From Micromonospora pisi (GTDB lineage: Bacteria; Actinomycetota; Actinomycetes; Mycobacteriales; Micromonosporaceae): DNA of 64,000 bases. The DNA is taken from NCBI RefSeq assembly GCF_003633685.1, contig NZ_RBKT01000001.1:2728001-2792000 (forward strand), in the 5' to 3' direction. Below are positions 8,275 to 16,430 of this stretch, piece after piece. Every line of letters begins with the position of its first letter. The first letter of the stretch is position 1. The translations under genes and the position numbers were made by a program. Below the pieces are notes generated by a model. The model was not told the DNA's origin. It saw nothing but the letters and a program-made list of their open reading frames with translations, and ran no database searches.

Positions 8275-8649
8275 ATGAGCGAGGTGACCACGAGGTTCTT
8301 CCACAGCCTCGGTGAACGGGCGCCCGAACTGCTGCCGCGCCGGATCCACGGCACGATGCGGTTCGACCTGCAACGCGGTACGGAGATCTCGTACTGGTTC
8401 ATCGCCATGCGCCACGGCAACATGGTGGTCTCGCAGGACCAGCGGGACGCCGACTGCGTGGTGCACGTCAGCGAGGCGCTCTTCGACCGCTTCACCACCG
8501 GCGAGGCGAACGTGATCTCGGCGATGATCCGTACGGAGTGCGTGCTGGACGGGGACATTCCGCTGCTGATGATGTTCCGCCGGTTCTTTCCCGCCGCCCC
8601 GGACGCGATCGACCCCCGCCGGATGGTCCGGGAACGGCAGTCGCGATGA
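8275..8649 (+). CDS. SCP2 sterol-carrier-domain-like protein, copy A
   Basis: 124-aa protein similar to a bacterial SCP2 sterol-binding domain: RGTMRFDL-type beta strands (IHGTMRFDLQRG), DADCVVHVSEALFDRFTTGEAN (the core of the fold, GxxN at the cavity mouth), and a C-terminal hydrophobic helix. SCP2 domains bind lipids or act as regulatory caps. ATG at 8275 follows GGGAGGG. Its stop overlaps the next gene by 4 bp (ATGA), so it is coupled to the glucosidase. A paralogous pair lies at 13077-15568. A role with the glycosidase is inferred only from the duplicated linkage. Confidence 0.75.
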   Translation: MSEVTTRFFHSLGERAPELLPRRIHGTMRFDLQRGTEISYWFIAMRHGNMVVSQDQRDADCVVHVSEALFDRFTTGEANVISAMIRTECVLDGDIPLLMMFRRFFPAAPDAIDPRRMVRERQSR

Positions 8650-10742
8650 CGCAACCGGGCGTGACGCAGCCGGTCAGCATCCTGGACGGGGCCACCTTTG
8701 TGGTGAGCGACCGCAACGGCGACATCGACCCGTCGCCGTCCTTCCCCACCGGCCTGTTCGCGCTCGACACCCGGTTCATCGCGCGCTGGGAACTCACCAT
8801 CAACGGCGAGCGCCTGCACTCGCTCTCCGTTGACGACCTGCGGTACTTCCAGACCAGCTTCTTCCTCGCCCCGGGTGAGCCGACCCACTACATCGACGCC
8901 AAGGCGTCGGTGATCCGCAAACGCACCGTCGGCGGCGGGTTCGAGGAACGGTTGACGGTGCTGAACCACGAGGAGGAGGCGGTCGACTTCACCGTACGGA
9001 TCGAGGTCGGCAGCGACTTCGCGGACCTGTTCGAGATCAAGAACCTGCTGCCGAAGCGGGGCGAGGTCTCCACGCTGGTGGAGCAGGGCCGGCTGCGGTT
9101 GCGCTACCGGCGCGGCGCCTTCTTCCGGGAGACCCTCGTCGCGGCGAGCAACGAGGCGGAGATCGACGACCACGGCCTGACGTTCCGGATCCGGATCGAG
9201 CCGCACGGCAAGTGGACGACGCTGCTGCGGGTGGTGACGCTCTTCCCCGGGGCGGACGAGTCGGCGGCGGCGGAGCTGCCAACCTCCGACCGCGGTCGGG
9301 GGCGCCCGGACGTGCAGCGCCTGCTCGACGAGTGGACGGCACGCGCACCGCACCTGGCCTGCGACTGCGAGCCACTGAGCGACTCGTACAAGCGCAGCGT
9401 CATCGACCTTGCCGCACTGCGCTACACCGGCCTGCTGCGCAAGGAGAAACTGCCCGCCGCCGGGCTGCCGTGGTTCATGACCCTGTTCGGCCGGGACAGC
9501 CTCATCACCTGCCTGCAGACACTGCCGTTCATCCCGGAGATCGCGCCGCCGACGCTGCGTACCCTGGCCGAGCTGCAGGGCACCAAATTGGACAATCTCC
9601 GCGACGAGGAGCCGGGCAAGATTCTGCACGAGGTTCGGTACGGCGAGTCGGCCGCGTTCGAGGAGCAGCCGCATTCGCCGTACTACGGCTCCGCCGACGC
9701 CACTCCCCTGTTCGTGATCCTGCTCGACGAGTACGAACGCTGGAGTGGCGACGCGGACCTCGTCCGCGAGTTCGCCGACGAGGCGAAGCTCGCGCTGCGC
9801 TGGATCGACACCTACGGTGATCTGCTCGGCAACGGCTACATCTGGTACGAGCGGCGCAACACCCGCAACGGTCTGGAGAACCAGTGCTGGAAGGACTCCT
9901 GGGACGCGATCTGCTACCGGGACGGTAGCCTGCCCGACTTTCCCCGAGCCACCTGTGAGCTGCAGGGGTACGCCTACGACGCGAAGATCCGGGGCGCCCG
10001 GATGGCTCGCCGGTTCTGGGACGACCCGGATCTCGCGGACCGGTTGGAGCGGGAGGCGGCCGACCTGAAGGCACGGTTCAACCAGGACTTCTGGGTCGAG
10101 GACGGTGGTTACTACGCGCTCGGCCTGAACCGTGACGGCCGCCAGATCGACGCTCTCGCCTCGAACATGGGGCATCTGTTGTGGAGCGGAATCGTCGATC
10201 AGGAACGGGCCGGAATGGTCGCCCAGCATCTGCTCGGCCCGTCGATGTTCTCCGGTTGGGGCGTACGGACCCTGGCCGAGGGGAACGGCCGCTACAACCC
10301 GCTCGGATATCACGTCGGCACGGTCTGGCCCTTCGACAACTCGATCATCGCCTCGGGTCTGGCGCGCTACGGATACACCGAGGAATCGGCCCGGATCGCG
10401 GAGAGCATCGTCGACGCGGCCAAGTACTTCCAGGGCCGGCTGCCGGAGGCGTTCGCCGGTTACGACCGGGACCTGACCACGTATCCGGTGCAGTATCCGA
10501 CCGCGTGCAGCCCGCAGGCGTGGTCGGCGGGCGCGCCGATGCTTCTGATCCGTACGATGCTCGGCCTGGAGCCGCAGGAGGACGGACTCACCGTACGACC
10601 GGCGGTGCCGGCCAGCCTCGGCCGGATCGAACTGCTCGGCATCCCGGGCAGGTGGGGGCGGATCGACGCGTTCGGCCGGGGCCGGCTGCGTACCGCGGCG
10701 TACCCGGAGACCGAGGAGTCCCGCGCCGACCGTACGGGCTGA
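8646..10742 (+). CDS. Glycogen-debranching-type glucosidase, copy A
   Basis: 698-aa protein of the amylo-alpha-1,6-glucosidase-like group. The N-terminal beta domain (about 10-200) starts SILDGATFVVSDRNGDIDPS, a signature of the GDE N-terminal domain in actinobacteria. The (alpha/alpha)6 barrel (about 280-670) carries WFMTLFGRDS, NGLENQCWKDS, ATCELQGYAYDAK and PTACSPQAWS. It probably hydrolyses alpha-glucosidic bonds in glycogen-like glucans or a glucoside. No signal peptide, so cytoplasmic. The ATG at 8646 overlaps the SCP2 gene. It is highly similar by eye to the 13077-15197 product along its whole length. Confidence 0.82.
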   Translation: MTQPGVTQPVSILDGATFVVSDRNGDIDPSPSFPTGLFALDTRFIARWELTINGERLHSLSVDDLRYFQTSFFLAPGEPTHYIDAKASVIRKRTVGGGFEERLTVLNHEEEAVDFTVRIEVGSDFADLFEIKNLLPKRGEVSTLVEQGRLRLRYRRGAFFRETLVAASNEAEIDDHGLTFRIRIEPHGKWTTLLRVVTLFPGADESAAAELPTSDRGRGRPDVQRLLDEWTARAPHLACDCEPLSDSYKRSVIDLAALRYTGLLRKEKLPAAGLPWFMTLFGRDSLITCLQTLPFIPEIAPPTLRTLAELQGTKLDNLRDEEPGKILHEVRYGESAAFEEQPHSPYYGSADATPLFVILLDEYERWSGDADLVREFADEAKLALRWIDTYGDLLGNGYIWYERRNTRNGLENQCWKDSWDAICYRDGSLPDFPRATCELQGYAYDAKIRGARMARRFWDDPDLADRLEREAADLKARFNQDFWVEDGGYYALGLNRDGRQIDALASNMGHLLWSGIVDQERAGMVAQHLLGPSMFSGWGVRTLAEGNGRYNPLGYHVGTVWPFDNSIIASGLARYGYTEESARIAESIVDAAKYFQGRLPEAFAGYDRDLTTYPVQYPTACSPQAWSAGAPMLLIRTMLGLEPQEDGLTVRPAVPASLGRIELLGIPGRWGRIDAFGRGRLRTAAYPETEESRADRTG

Positions 10743-10872
10743 TCTCGCCGTGGCGACCGGGGTAACTGCCGGAAATACGACTGTCCCACGAGTGCGGACG
10801 TGACAGGGATTACCGTCACGCCTACCTGCCAGTTTCCGTTTGACCCACGTCAGACACGTGAATGGGATCGGG

Positions 10873-11271
10873 ATGAGGGCCATGGAGGACGAGCGCGACC
10901 GGGTCGGTCGCCCACGAGAACGAACTCTCCTGACCCCACGGGACGTGCGCAGAAAGAGATTCAGCCCGACCGGGATCGGCCGACGCGGTTACCAGCCTGG
11001 TGAGGTGCGCGAATTTCTTCATCTGGTCGAGGGCGATCTGGCGGTGCTGTACCAGCAACTGATGAGCGCACGGGAGGAGGCGACCCGGATGCGGACGGCA
11101 CTGCGGGAATGGCAGAGCCGGCACAACGTGTGCTACGTCCAGAGCCGCCAGGACGCGCAGGAGTCCTATCGCCGCCCGATCGAGTCGGATCAGGTACGTC
11201 CGGTCGAGTCCACCGAGGACCGACGGGCCCACCTGCCGTACCCCCAGCCCCAGCCCCGCCGAGGTGACTGA
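10873..11271 (+). CDS. DivIVA-domain small protein
   Basis: About 132 aa. LLTPRDVRRKRFS followed by RRGYQPGEVREFLHLVEGDL matches the DivIVA N-terminal signature (LTP-DV--K-F----- GY---EVD-FL), after which a short coiled coil (LYQQLMSAREEATRMRTALR) and a Pro-rich tail follow. DivIVA-like domains recognise curved membrane and act in polar growth and septation; this one is short and has no long oligomerisation coil. The ATG at 10873 is preferred; 10840 (GTG-like) and 10882 are possible. It overlaps the next gene by 8 bp. Confidence 0.72.
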   Translation: MRAMEDERDRVGRPRERTLLTPRDVRRKRFSPTGIGRRGYQPGEVREFLHLVEGDLAVLYQQLMSAREEATRMRTALREWQSRHNVCYVQSRQDAQESYRRPIESDQVRPVESTEDRRAHLPYPQPQPRRGD

Positions 11272-11521
11272 CATTCCGACCATCCATGCACCCTGCCGGC
11301 CGGACTGGTCCTGCGCCGCCTGCAAGCAGGAGTGGCCGTGCGTTGTGCGAAAGCAGCAGTTGAAATACCTCTACCAGGGCAATCCGGTCGAGCTGGGCAA
11401 CCAGCTCCGCGCCCTGATGGAGCAGGCCGGAGCCGATCTGCCGGCGTTGACCGAGGAGCAACTGGCCGATCGATTCATCGGTTGGAGTGAGCGGCCGATC
11501 GCCACCCCGGATCACTCCTAG
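11264..11521 (+). CDS. Small Cys-rich conserved protein
   Basis: 85 aa from GTG 11264, overlapping the DivIVA-like gene by 8 bp. The N-terminus reads HAPCRPDWSCAACKQEWPC: four Cys in a CX5CX2CX4C pattern suited to a zinc knuckle. The rest is helical (LGNQLRALMEQAGADLPALT) with a C-terminal FIGWSERP. Similar short proteins are common in actinomycetes, but I know of no assigned function. Coupling to a DivIVA-like gene suggests a partner role; this is inference. Confidence 0.65.
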   Translation: MTDIPTIHAPCRPDWSCAACKQEWPCVVRKQQLKYLYQGNPVELGNQLRALMEQAGADLPALTEEQLADRFIGWSERPIATPDHS

Positions 11522-11557
11522 GCCCACACTTGACTCGAGGCGTGCAGCCGTCAGTGG

Positions 11558-12136
11558 TCAGCCTGTTCTGAGCCGGCTGCGATAGGCCCGCATCGACATC
11601 TGGGATCCACACGCGGCACCGCAGTAGAGGCCGGACGAGTTCCTGGTCTTGTCGAAGAAACCGGCAAGGCAGGACGGGTTCTTGCACACCTTCAGTCGTG
11701 ACCACGCTCCCCGGGCCGCGAGGTCGGCTGCCGCGGCGAAGAGCGCACCGAACGCACCCGGTACGCCCGTCTGCGCCGGGACGAAGGTGCAGCCGTCGGC
11801 GCTGAGTCTCGGGGTGAGCGGATAACGCTCCGCCACCCGCCGCAGGTATGCCTCGGCGGCCGGCACAGAGGTGACGTCGTCGACGCAGCCGGCGTGCGCG
11901 CGGAGGATGGTCTCCAAGGCTCCGCGTAGCTCCTGCGCCGCCACCGCGTCGGCGTAGCTGACGCCCGGGTCGTCGGCGGCGAGACCGGCCCCGGTCAGCC
12001 ACCGCACCAATCCGTCCCGGTCGGAGAGGGACTCGACCCGACCGTTCCCGGAGGGGCGGGTGTTCACGAAGCCGAGGATCAGCTCGGAGCTGTCACAGAC
12101 GCTGGGCGGGTAGCCCTCGGCCGTTGTCCGCTCCAT
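11558..12136 (-). CDS. CGNR zinc-finger (ABATE-type) transcriptional regulator
   Basis: 192-aa protein. The N-terminal two-thirds (FVNTRP..., GLVRWLTGAG, AQELRGALETILRA) fits the ABATE stress-regulator domain. The C-terminus has the CGNR-type zinc finger: KVCKNPSCLAGFFDKTRNSS followed by YCGAACGSQM, with CX4C and CX3C. It is divergent from the DJ-1 gene across a 202-bp region with two mirrored operator-like sites, so it probably controls itself and that gene. ATG at 12136 follows GGAGG. Confidence 0.82.
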   Translation of the reverse strand: MERTTAEGYPPSVCDSSELILGFVNTRPSGNGRVESLSDRDGLVRWLTGAGLAADDPGVSYADAVAAQELRGALETILRAHAGCVDDVTSVPAAEAYLRRVAERYPLTPRLSADGCTFVPAQTGVPGAFGALFAAAADLAARGAWSRLKVCKNPSCLAGFFDKTRNSSGLYCGAACGSQMSMRAYRSRLRTG

Positions 12137-12205
12137 GATCGTTCACCTCCTCCCCGACCAAGCTAGCCTAGCGCACTCACCGGCAAAGGTGATGGGCTAA
12201 CTGAC

Positions 12206-12272
12206 AACGATCGTAACGAGCGAGCCGCTGCCAGCTCGCTGGTTATCCCCGAACCTGTTACGGTCGTTACGA
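12206..12272. promoter_or_regulatory. Mirrored operator pair in the CGNR/DJ-1 divergent promoter
   Basis: The element GTTACGGTCGTTACGA (12257-12272) contains GTTACG twice at a 9-bp interval. On the opposite strand at 12219-12206 the related TCGTTACGATCGTT occurs. The two sites are therefore in inverted orientation about 50 bp apart, one towards each gene. They probably bind the CGNR regulator. Confidence 0.55.
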
Positions 12273-12338
12273 CGGGCGCGGAACGTGCCACACCTGACCC
12301 TGATCGACAAGCGCCACCCCGCACCACTGGAGGTAACC

Positions 12339-13052
12339 ATGTCATCGATCCTCATCGTGCTGACCGGAGCACGGAACTGGACTCAGCGGGACGGGAGCCA
12401 GCACCCGACGGGGTTCTGGGCCGAAGAGTTCGTGGTGCCGCACCGGCTCCTCGTCGGGGCCGGGGTCGACGTCACCATCGCCACCCCGGGTGGCCTGACC
12501 CCCGTCGCCGACCAGGGCAGCCTGTCGGCGGCGGCGCTCGGCAACGACGAGGGCAAGGCCGCCGAACTCCGCGCCTACCTGGAACAGGTCGCGGAACTGC
12601 TGGAGTCGCCCGCCCGGTTGGAGGACATCGACCCGACCGAGTTCGACGGCGTACTCATCCCCGGTGGTCACGGCCCCATGCAGGACCTGGCCGTGAACCC
12701 CGATGTCGCTCGGGTGCTGGCCACCCTGTTGCCCGACCCCACCAAGGTGGTGGCGTCACTCTGCCACGGTCCGGCCAGCTTCTTCTCCGCCGGCGCCCCC
12801 GACGGCGCCTGGCTGTTCAAGGGCCGCCGGATGACCGCCTTCACCGACGAGGAGGAGCGCCAGGCCGGCCTCGCCGACAACGCGACCTGGCTGCTGGAAG
12901 AGCGACTCCGCGACGCGGGCGCCCAGTTCGAGTCCGGACCCGCCTGGGGGTCGTACGTGGTGGTCGACGGCAACCTGGTGACCGGGCAGAACCCCGCCTC
13001 CAGCGAGGCTGGAACCGAGGCGCTGCTGAAGGAACTGGCCGCTCGCGCCTGA
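12339..13052 (+). CDS. DJ-1/PfpI family (Hsp31-like) protein
   Basis: 237-aa type-1 glutamine-amidotransferase-fold protein. The nucleophile elbow is ASLCHGPASF (Cys142). TGFWAEEF at 25-32 provides the conserved Glu, and LIPGGHGPM (107-114) the typical loop. This set (FWAEE, GGHG, CHGP) matches Hsp31-like deglycases/glyoxalase III and chaperones acting on glyoxals. ATG at 12339 has GGAGG at 12329. The divergent zinc-finger regulator suggests stress-inducible control. Confidence 0.82.
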   Translation: MSSILIVLTGARNWTQRDGSQHPTGFWAEEFVVPHRLLVGAGVDVTIATPGGLTPVADQGSLSAAALGNDEGKAAELRAYLEQVAELLESPARLEDIDPTEFDGVLIPGGHGPMQDLAVNPDVARVLATLLPDPTKVVASLCHGPASFFSAGAPDGAWLFKGRRMTAFTDEEERQAGLADNATWLLEERLRDAGAQFESGPAWGSYVVVDGNLVTGQNPASSEAGTEALLKELAARA

Positions 13053-13076
13053 GTCGCGACCGGTCGGAGGGCACCC

Positions 13077-15197
13077 TCAGGTCGTGCGGTCCGGCAACGC
13101 CTGCAGCACGGGTTCAGTCGAGCGTTCGCTCTCCTCGTCGACCATCTGCTGCTCGTGCTGCGTGTCGACCCGGCCCCGACCAAAGGCGTCGATCTTGCCC
13201 CACCGACCCGGTACGTCGAGCAGTTCGACCCGGCCCATCCCTCGTGGCAGGGCCGGGTCGACCACCAGGTGCTCGTCGTGCGGTTCGAGGCCCAGCATCG
13301 TACGGAGCAGCAGCATCGGCGTACCGGTCGACCAGGCCTGCGGACTGCACGCGGTCGGGTACTGCACCGGGTACTTCGTCAACGCCCGGTCGTAACCGGC
13401 GAACGCCTCCGGCAGCCGACCCCGGAAGTACTGCGAAGCGTCGATGATCGACTCGGCGATCCGGCCGGCCTCCTCGTTGAAGCCGTACCGCCGCAGCCCC
13501 CAGGCGATGAAGGAGTTGTCGAACGGCCAGACCGTGCCGACGTGGTAACCGACCGGGTTGTAGCGGCCCTCCCCCTCGGCCAGGGTCCGCACTCCCCAGC
13601 CGGAGAAGAGCCGGGGCCCGAGCAGGTGCGCGGCGATCTGGCTGGCCCGGTCCTCCTCGACGATGCCGCTCCAGAGCAGGTGGCCAATGTTCGACGAGAG
13701 CGCGTCGACCTGACCGCCGTCGGCGTCGAGGGCCAGCGCGTAATATCCGCCGTCCTCGACCCAGAAGTCCCGGTTGAACCGTTGCTTCAGGTCCTCCGCC
13801 TCCTGCTCCAGCCGGTCGGCGTAGACGGGGTCGTGCCAGACCCGCCGGGCCAGCCGCGCCCCGCGCATCTTCGCGTCGTACGCGTAGCCCTGCAGCTCGC
13901 AGGTGGCTCGGGGAAAGTCCGGCAACCGCCCGTCCCGGTACGAGATCGCGTCGGGGGAGTCCTTCCAGCACTGGTTCTCCAGCCCGTTGAGCTTGTTACG
14001 ACTTTCGTACCAGATGTAGCCGTTGCCCATGATGTCGCCGTACGTGTCGATCCACCGCAGCGCCGCCCGCGCCTCGGGCTCCAGCCGGCGTACCAGTTCC
14101 ACGTCGCCGGTCCAGCGCTCGTACTCGTCCAGCAGGATCACGAACAACGGGGTCGAGTCGGCCGCGCCGTAGTACGGCGAGTGCGGCTGGTCCGCGAAGG
14201 CCGCTGACTCCCCGTACCGCAACTCGTGCAGGATCTTGCCCGGATCCTCGTCCCGGAAGTCGTCGAGTTTGGTGCCCTGTTTCATGGCGAGGATCTGCAA
14301 CGTCGGCCCGGCGAGTTCGGGTGTGAACGGCAACGACTGCAGGCAGGTGAAAATGCTGTCCCGGCCGAAGAGCGTCATGAACCAGGGCAGGCCGGCGGTG
14401 GGCACCTTCGCCTCGAACGAGAGCGGGCTGTAGCGGAGCGCGGCCAGGTCGGCGAGGCTGCGGTCGTACGTGTCGCCGAGCGGCTGACAGTCGCAGGCCA
14501 GCTTCGGCGCCCGCGCGACCCAGGCGGCGAGATCCTTCTGCATCTCCATCTTGACCCGGCTACCGTGGCTGATCAGGCCCAGCCGCAGGTCCCGCCCACC
14601 GGCCCCCTCCACCATGGTCTGTACGTGCAGGTTGGTGGTCCACTCCGCGTGCGCCTCGATCCGGACCCGGAAGGTCAGCCCCTTCTCGTCGACATCGGCC
14701 GGCACGGTGGAGGAGATGATGGTCTCCCGCCGGAAGGTGTCCCGGCGGTAGCTCAGACGCAACCGCCCGTCCTCGATGAACGCTTGGGCGGAGCCGGCCT
14801 TCTCCTTGACGTCCTTGATCTCGAACAGGTCGGCAAAGTCGCACCCGATCTCCATCCGGATCGTCAACTCCACCGGTTGGCCCTGGTGGTTGAGGACGGT
14901 GAGCTGCTCGTCGAAGCTGCCCCCGATGGTCCGCTGCCGCACCACCGACACCTTCGCGTCGACGTAGTGGGTCGGCTCACCGGGTACCAGGAAGAACCGG
15001 GTCTCGTAGTACTGGAGGTCGTCGATCGAGAGCGCGTTGAGCCGCTCACCGTCGATGCTCAGCTCCCACCGGGAGAGAAACCGGGTGTCGAAGGAGAAGA
15101 GCCCGGTGGGGAAGCTCGGTGACGGGTCGATGTCACCACGGGCGTCGCTGACCAGGAACGTGTTGCCGTCGAGGATGCTCACCATGTTGTCGGTCAC
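13077..15197 (-). CDS. Glycogen-debranching-type glucosidase, copy B
   Basis: 706 aa from GTG 15197 (an ATG four codons later is possible). Same architecture as the 8646-10742 product: SILDGNTFLVSDARGDIDPS at the N-terminus, WFMTLFGRDS, NGLENQCWKDS, ATCELQGYAYDAK and PTACSPQAWS in the barrel. Similarity to copy A continues to GRWGKIDAFGRGR, with a longer, unrelated tail. GTGA overlap with the upstream SCP2 gene mirrors the coupling of copy A. It ends 24 bp from the convergent DJ-1 gene. Confidence 0.82.
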   Translation of the reverse strand: MTDNMVSILDGNTFLVSDARGDIDPSPSFPTGLFSFDTRFLSRWELSIDGERLNALSIDDLQYYETRFFLVPGEPTHYVDAKVSVVRQRTIGGSFDEQLTVLNHQGQPVELTIRMEIGCDFADLFEIKDVKEKAGSAQAFIEDGRLRLSYRRDTFRRETIISSTVPADVDEKGLTFRVRIEAHAEWTTNLHVQTMVEGAGGRDLRLGLISHGSRVKMEMQKDLAAWVARAPKLACDCQPLGDTYDRSLADLAALRYSPLSFEAKVPTAGLPWFMTLFGRDSIFTCLQSLPFTPELAGPTLQILAMKQGTKLDDFRDEDPGKILHELRYGESAAFADQPHSPYYGAADSTPLFVILLDEYERWTGDVELVRRLEPEARAALRWIDTYGDIMGNGYIWYESRNKLNGLENQCWKDSPDAISYRDGRLPDFPRATCELQGYAYDAKMRGARLARRVWHDPVYADRLEQEAEDLKQRFNRDFWVEDGGYYALALDADGGQVDALSSNIGHLLWSGIVEEDRASQIAAHLLGPRLFSGWGVRTLAEGEGRYNPVGYHVGTVWPFDNSFIAWGLRRYGFNEEAGRIAESIIDASQYFRGRLPEAFAGYDRALTKYPVQYPTACSPQAWSTGTPMLLLRTMLGLEPHDEHLVVDPALPRGMGRVELLDVPGRWGKIDAFGRGRVDTQHEQQMVDEESERSTEPVLQALPDRTT

Positions 15198-15568
15198 TTG
15201 TGCCGCCTCTCCCGCACCATCTCACGTGGATCGCGCGCGCCCGGCGGGCCGGGCAGGAGCCGTTGGAAGTAGTGGAACAACAGGAGGTTGCCCTCGACCG
15301 TTATCTCGTTGCGCAGCAGCGCCGCGATCGGGTTCGCCTCCCCCGTGGTCACCCGGTCGAAGAACCGCAGGTCGGTGCTGATCACGCAGTCCGCCGGCCG
15401 CTCCCCCCGGCTGGCACTGACGTTCCCCTCACTCATCACCAGCACCCAGTGGTCGGTTCCGTCCCGGTGCCCCAGGTCGAACCGGACCGTGCCCCTGACC
15501 TTCGTAAGCATCGGGTCGGGGCCACGATGGCCGAGCCCGTCGAAGAAGTCGGCGGTCGGATCTGCCAT
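15194..15568 (-). CDS. SCP2 sterol-carrier-domain-like protein, copy B
   Basis: 124 aa, the same length as copy A, sharing RGTVRFDL, ADCVISTDLRFFDRVTTGEAN and the C-terminal DPREMVRERR. Sequence between these motifs has diverged more than that of the glucosidases. ATG at 15568 has a strong GAAGGAGG. It overlaps the copy B glucosidase by 4 bp. The substrate-binding cavity residues appear hydrophobic, in line with lipid binding, but no ligand can be named. Confidence 0.74.
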   Translation of the reverse strand: MADPTADFFDGLGHRGPDPMLTKVRGTVRFDLGHRDGTDHWVLVMSEGNVSASRGERPADCVISTDLRFFDRVTTGEANPIAALLRNEITVEGNLLLFHYFQRLLPGPPGARDPREMVRERRHK

Positions 15569-15580
15569 CGGTCCTCCTTC

Positions 15581-15772
15581 TCACGTCTGCACGAGTAGCC
15601 ACTTCTCCGGAGCGTCCCGCACACCCCGGTGGTAGGGCATCGCCCAGGACGGGTGAGGTTGCCGGGACGCCGCCACAGCCGCCACATGCACCGCGGTCGT
15701 CCCACCGGTCAGGTCAAGGGGGCCGCCGGGCTCGGGCTGACGGCATTCCAGGCGGCCGCCGACACGTTCCAA
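15581..15772 (-). CDS. Possible small ORF upstream of SCP2 copy B
   Basis: A frame ending 12 bp before the SCP2 start has GC-rich third positions and an ordinary composition (TAVHVAAVAASRQPHP, SWAMPYHRGVRDAPEKWLLV). No ATG or GTG start with a Shine-Dalgarno is visible; TTG at 15772 is the best in-frame candidate and would give 63 aa. The remaining 160 bp up to the CBS gene shows nothing else I can support. Treat as a hypothetical gene. Confidence 0.35.
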   Translation of the reverse strand: MERVGGRLECRQPEPGGPLDLTGGTTAVHVAAVAASRQPHPSWAMPYHRGVRDAPEKWLLVQT

Positions 15773-15929
15773 GCGGTGGTCCGCACACCGATGGCGCACC
15801 CGGTGGTCCCGGCTGGCCGGGCGGAAGCGGCTGGAGACGCGACCGCACCGACTCCCGCTGTCGGGATCGGTGCGGTCACGGCCTGTCGTCCACGTGCTGC
15901 GGTGCGCTGGTGCTCCGGGCGGCCCCGGC

Positions 15930-16346
15930 TCAGTTGTTCGGGTCGTCGGCGCTGATGTCGGCGAGCACCGACTGCGGTTCACGTTCGACCGCCAGGTCAC
16001 CGATCGAGACGAGCCCGATCAGCCGGCCCTCTTCGATCACCGGGAGTCGCCGTACGCCGTACGTCCGCATCAGATCGGCCGCTGCCACCGCGTCGTCGTA
16101 CTGGGTGACGGTGACGACGTCCTGGGTGAGAATCTGGCTGAGTGTCGCGGTGTTCACGTCCAGCCCGTCCGCCACCCCACGTACCGTGATGTCGCGATCC
16201 GTCACGATGCCGATCACCGCGTCCCCGTTGGTGACGATGACGTCGCCAATGGCGCTGTCCCGCATCTCCTGGGCCGCGGCCGTGAGCGTGTCGGTGCCGT
16301 CCATGGTCACCAACCGGGTCGTCATGAACTCTCCGACGGTCGTCAT
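15930..16346 (-). CDS. Two-CBS-domain protein
   Basis: 138 aa consisting only of a tandem CBS pair: domain 1 about residues 7-60 (TRLVTMDGTDTL, AVIGIVTDRDIT) and domain 2 about 70-125 (QDVVTVTQYDDAV, GRLIGLVSIGDL). The repeated G-[IL]-V-[ST]-x-x-D at the domain ends is the adenosyl-nucleotide-binding signature. Stand-alone CBS pairs usually sense AMP/ATP and regulate a partner. ATG at 16346 has AGGAGAGGAG upstream. No obvious partner is adjacent. Confidence 0.85.
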   Translation of the reverse strand: MTTVGEFMTTRLVTMDGTDTLTAAAQEMRDSAIGDVIVTNGDAVIGIVTDRDITVRGVADGLDVNTATLSQILTQDVVTVTQYDDAVAAADLMRTYGVRRLPVIEEGRLIGLVSIGDLAVEREPQSVLADISADDPNN

Positions 16347-16430
16347 GGCGCTCCTCTCCTTGTCGGCGGTTGCCGTCTACCCGGCCCGACCGAGAGGTAA
16401 CGGCACACAGCCACCCGGAGTTGGCGGCAC

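Noticed and set aside
8190-10883. 897-aa open frame on the minus strand opposite glucosidase copy A
   Set aside because: Antisense frame of a high-GC gene; the plus-strand product has clear family motifs and a coupled neighbour.
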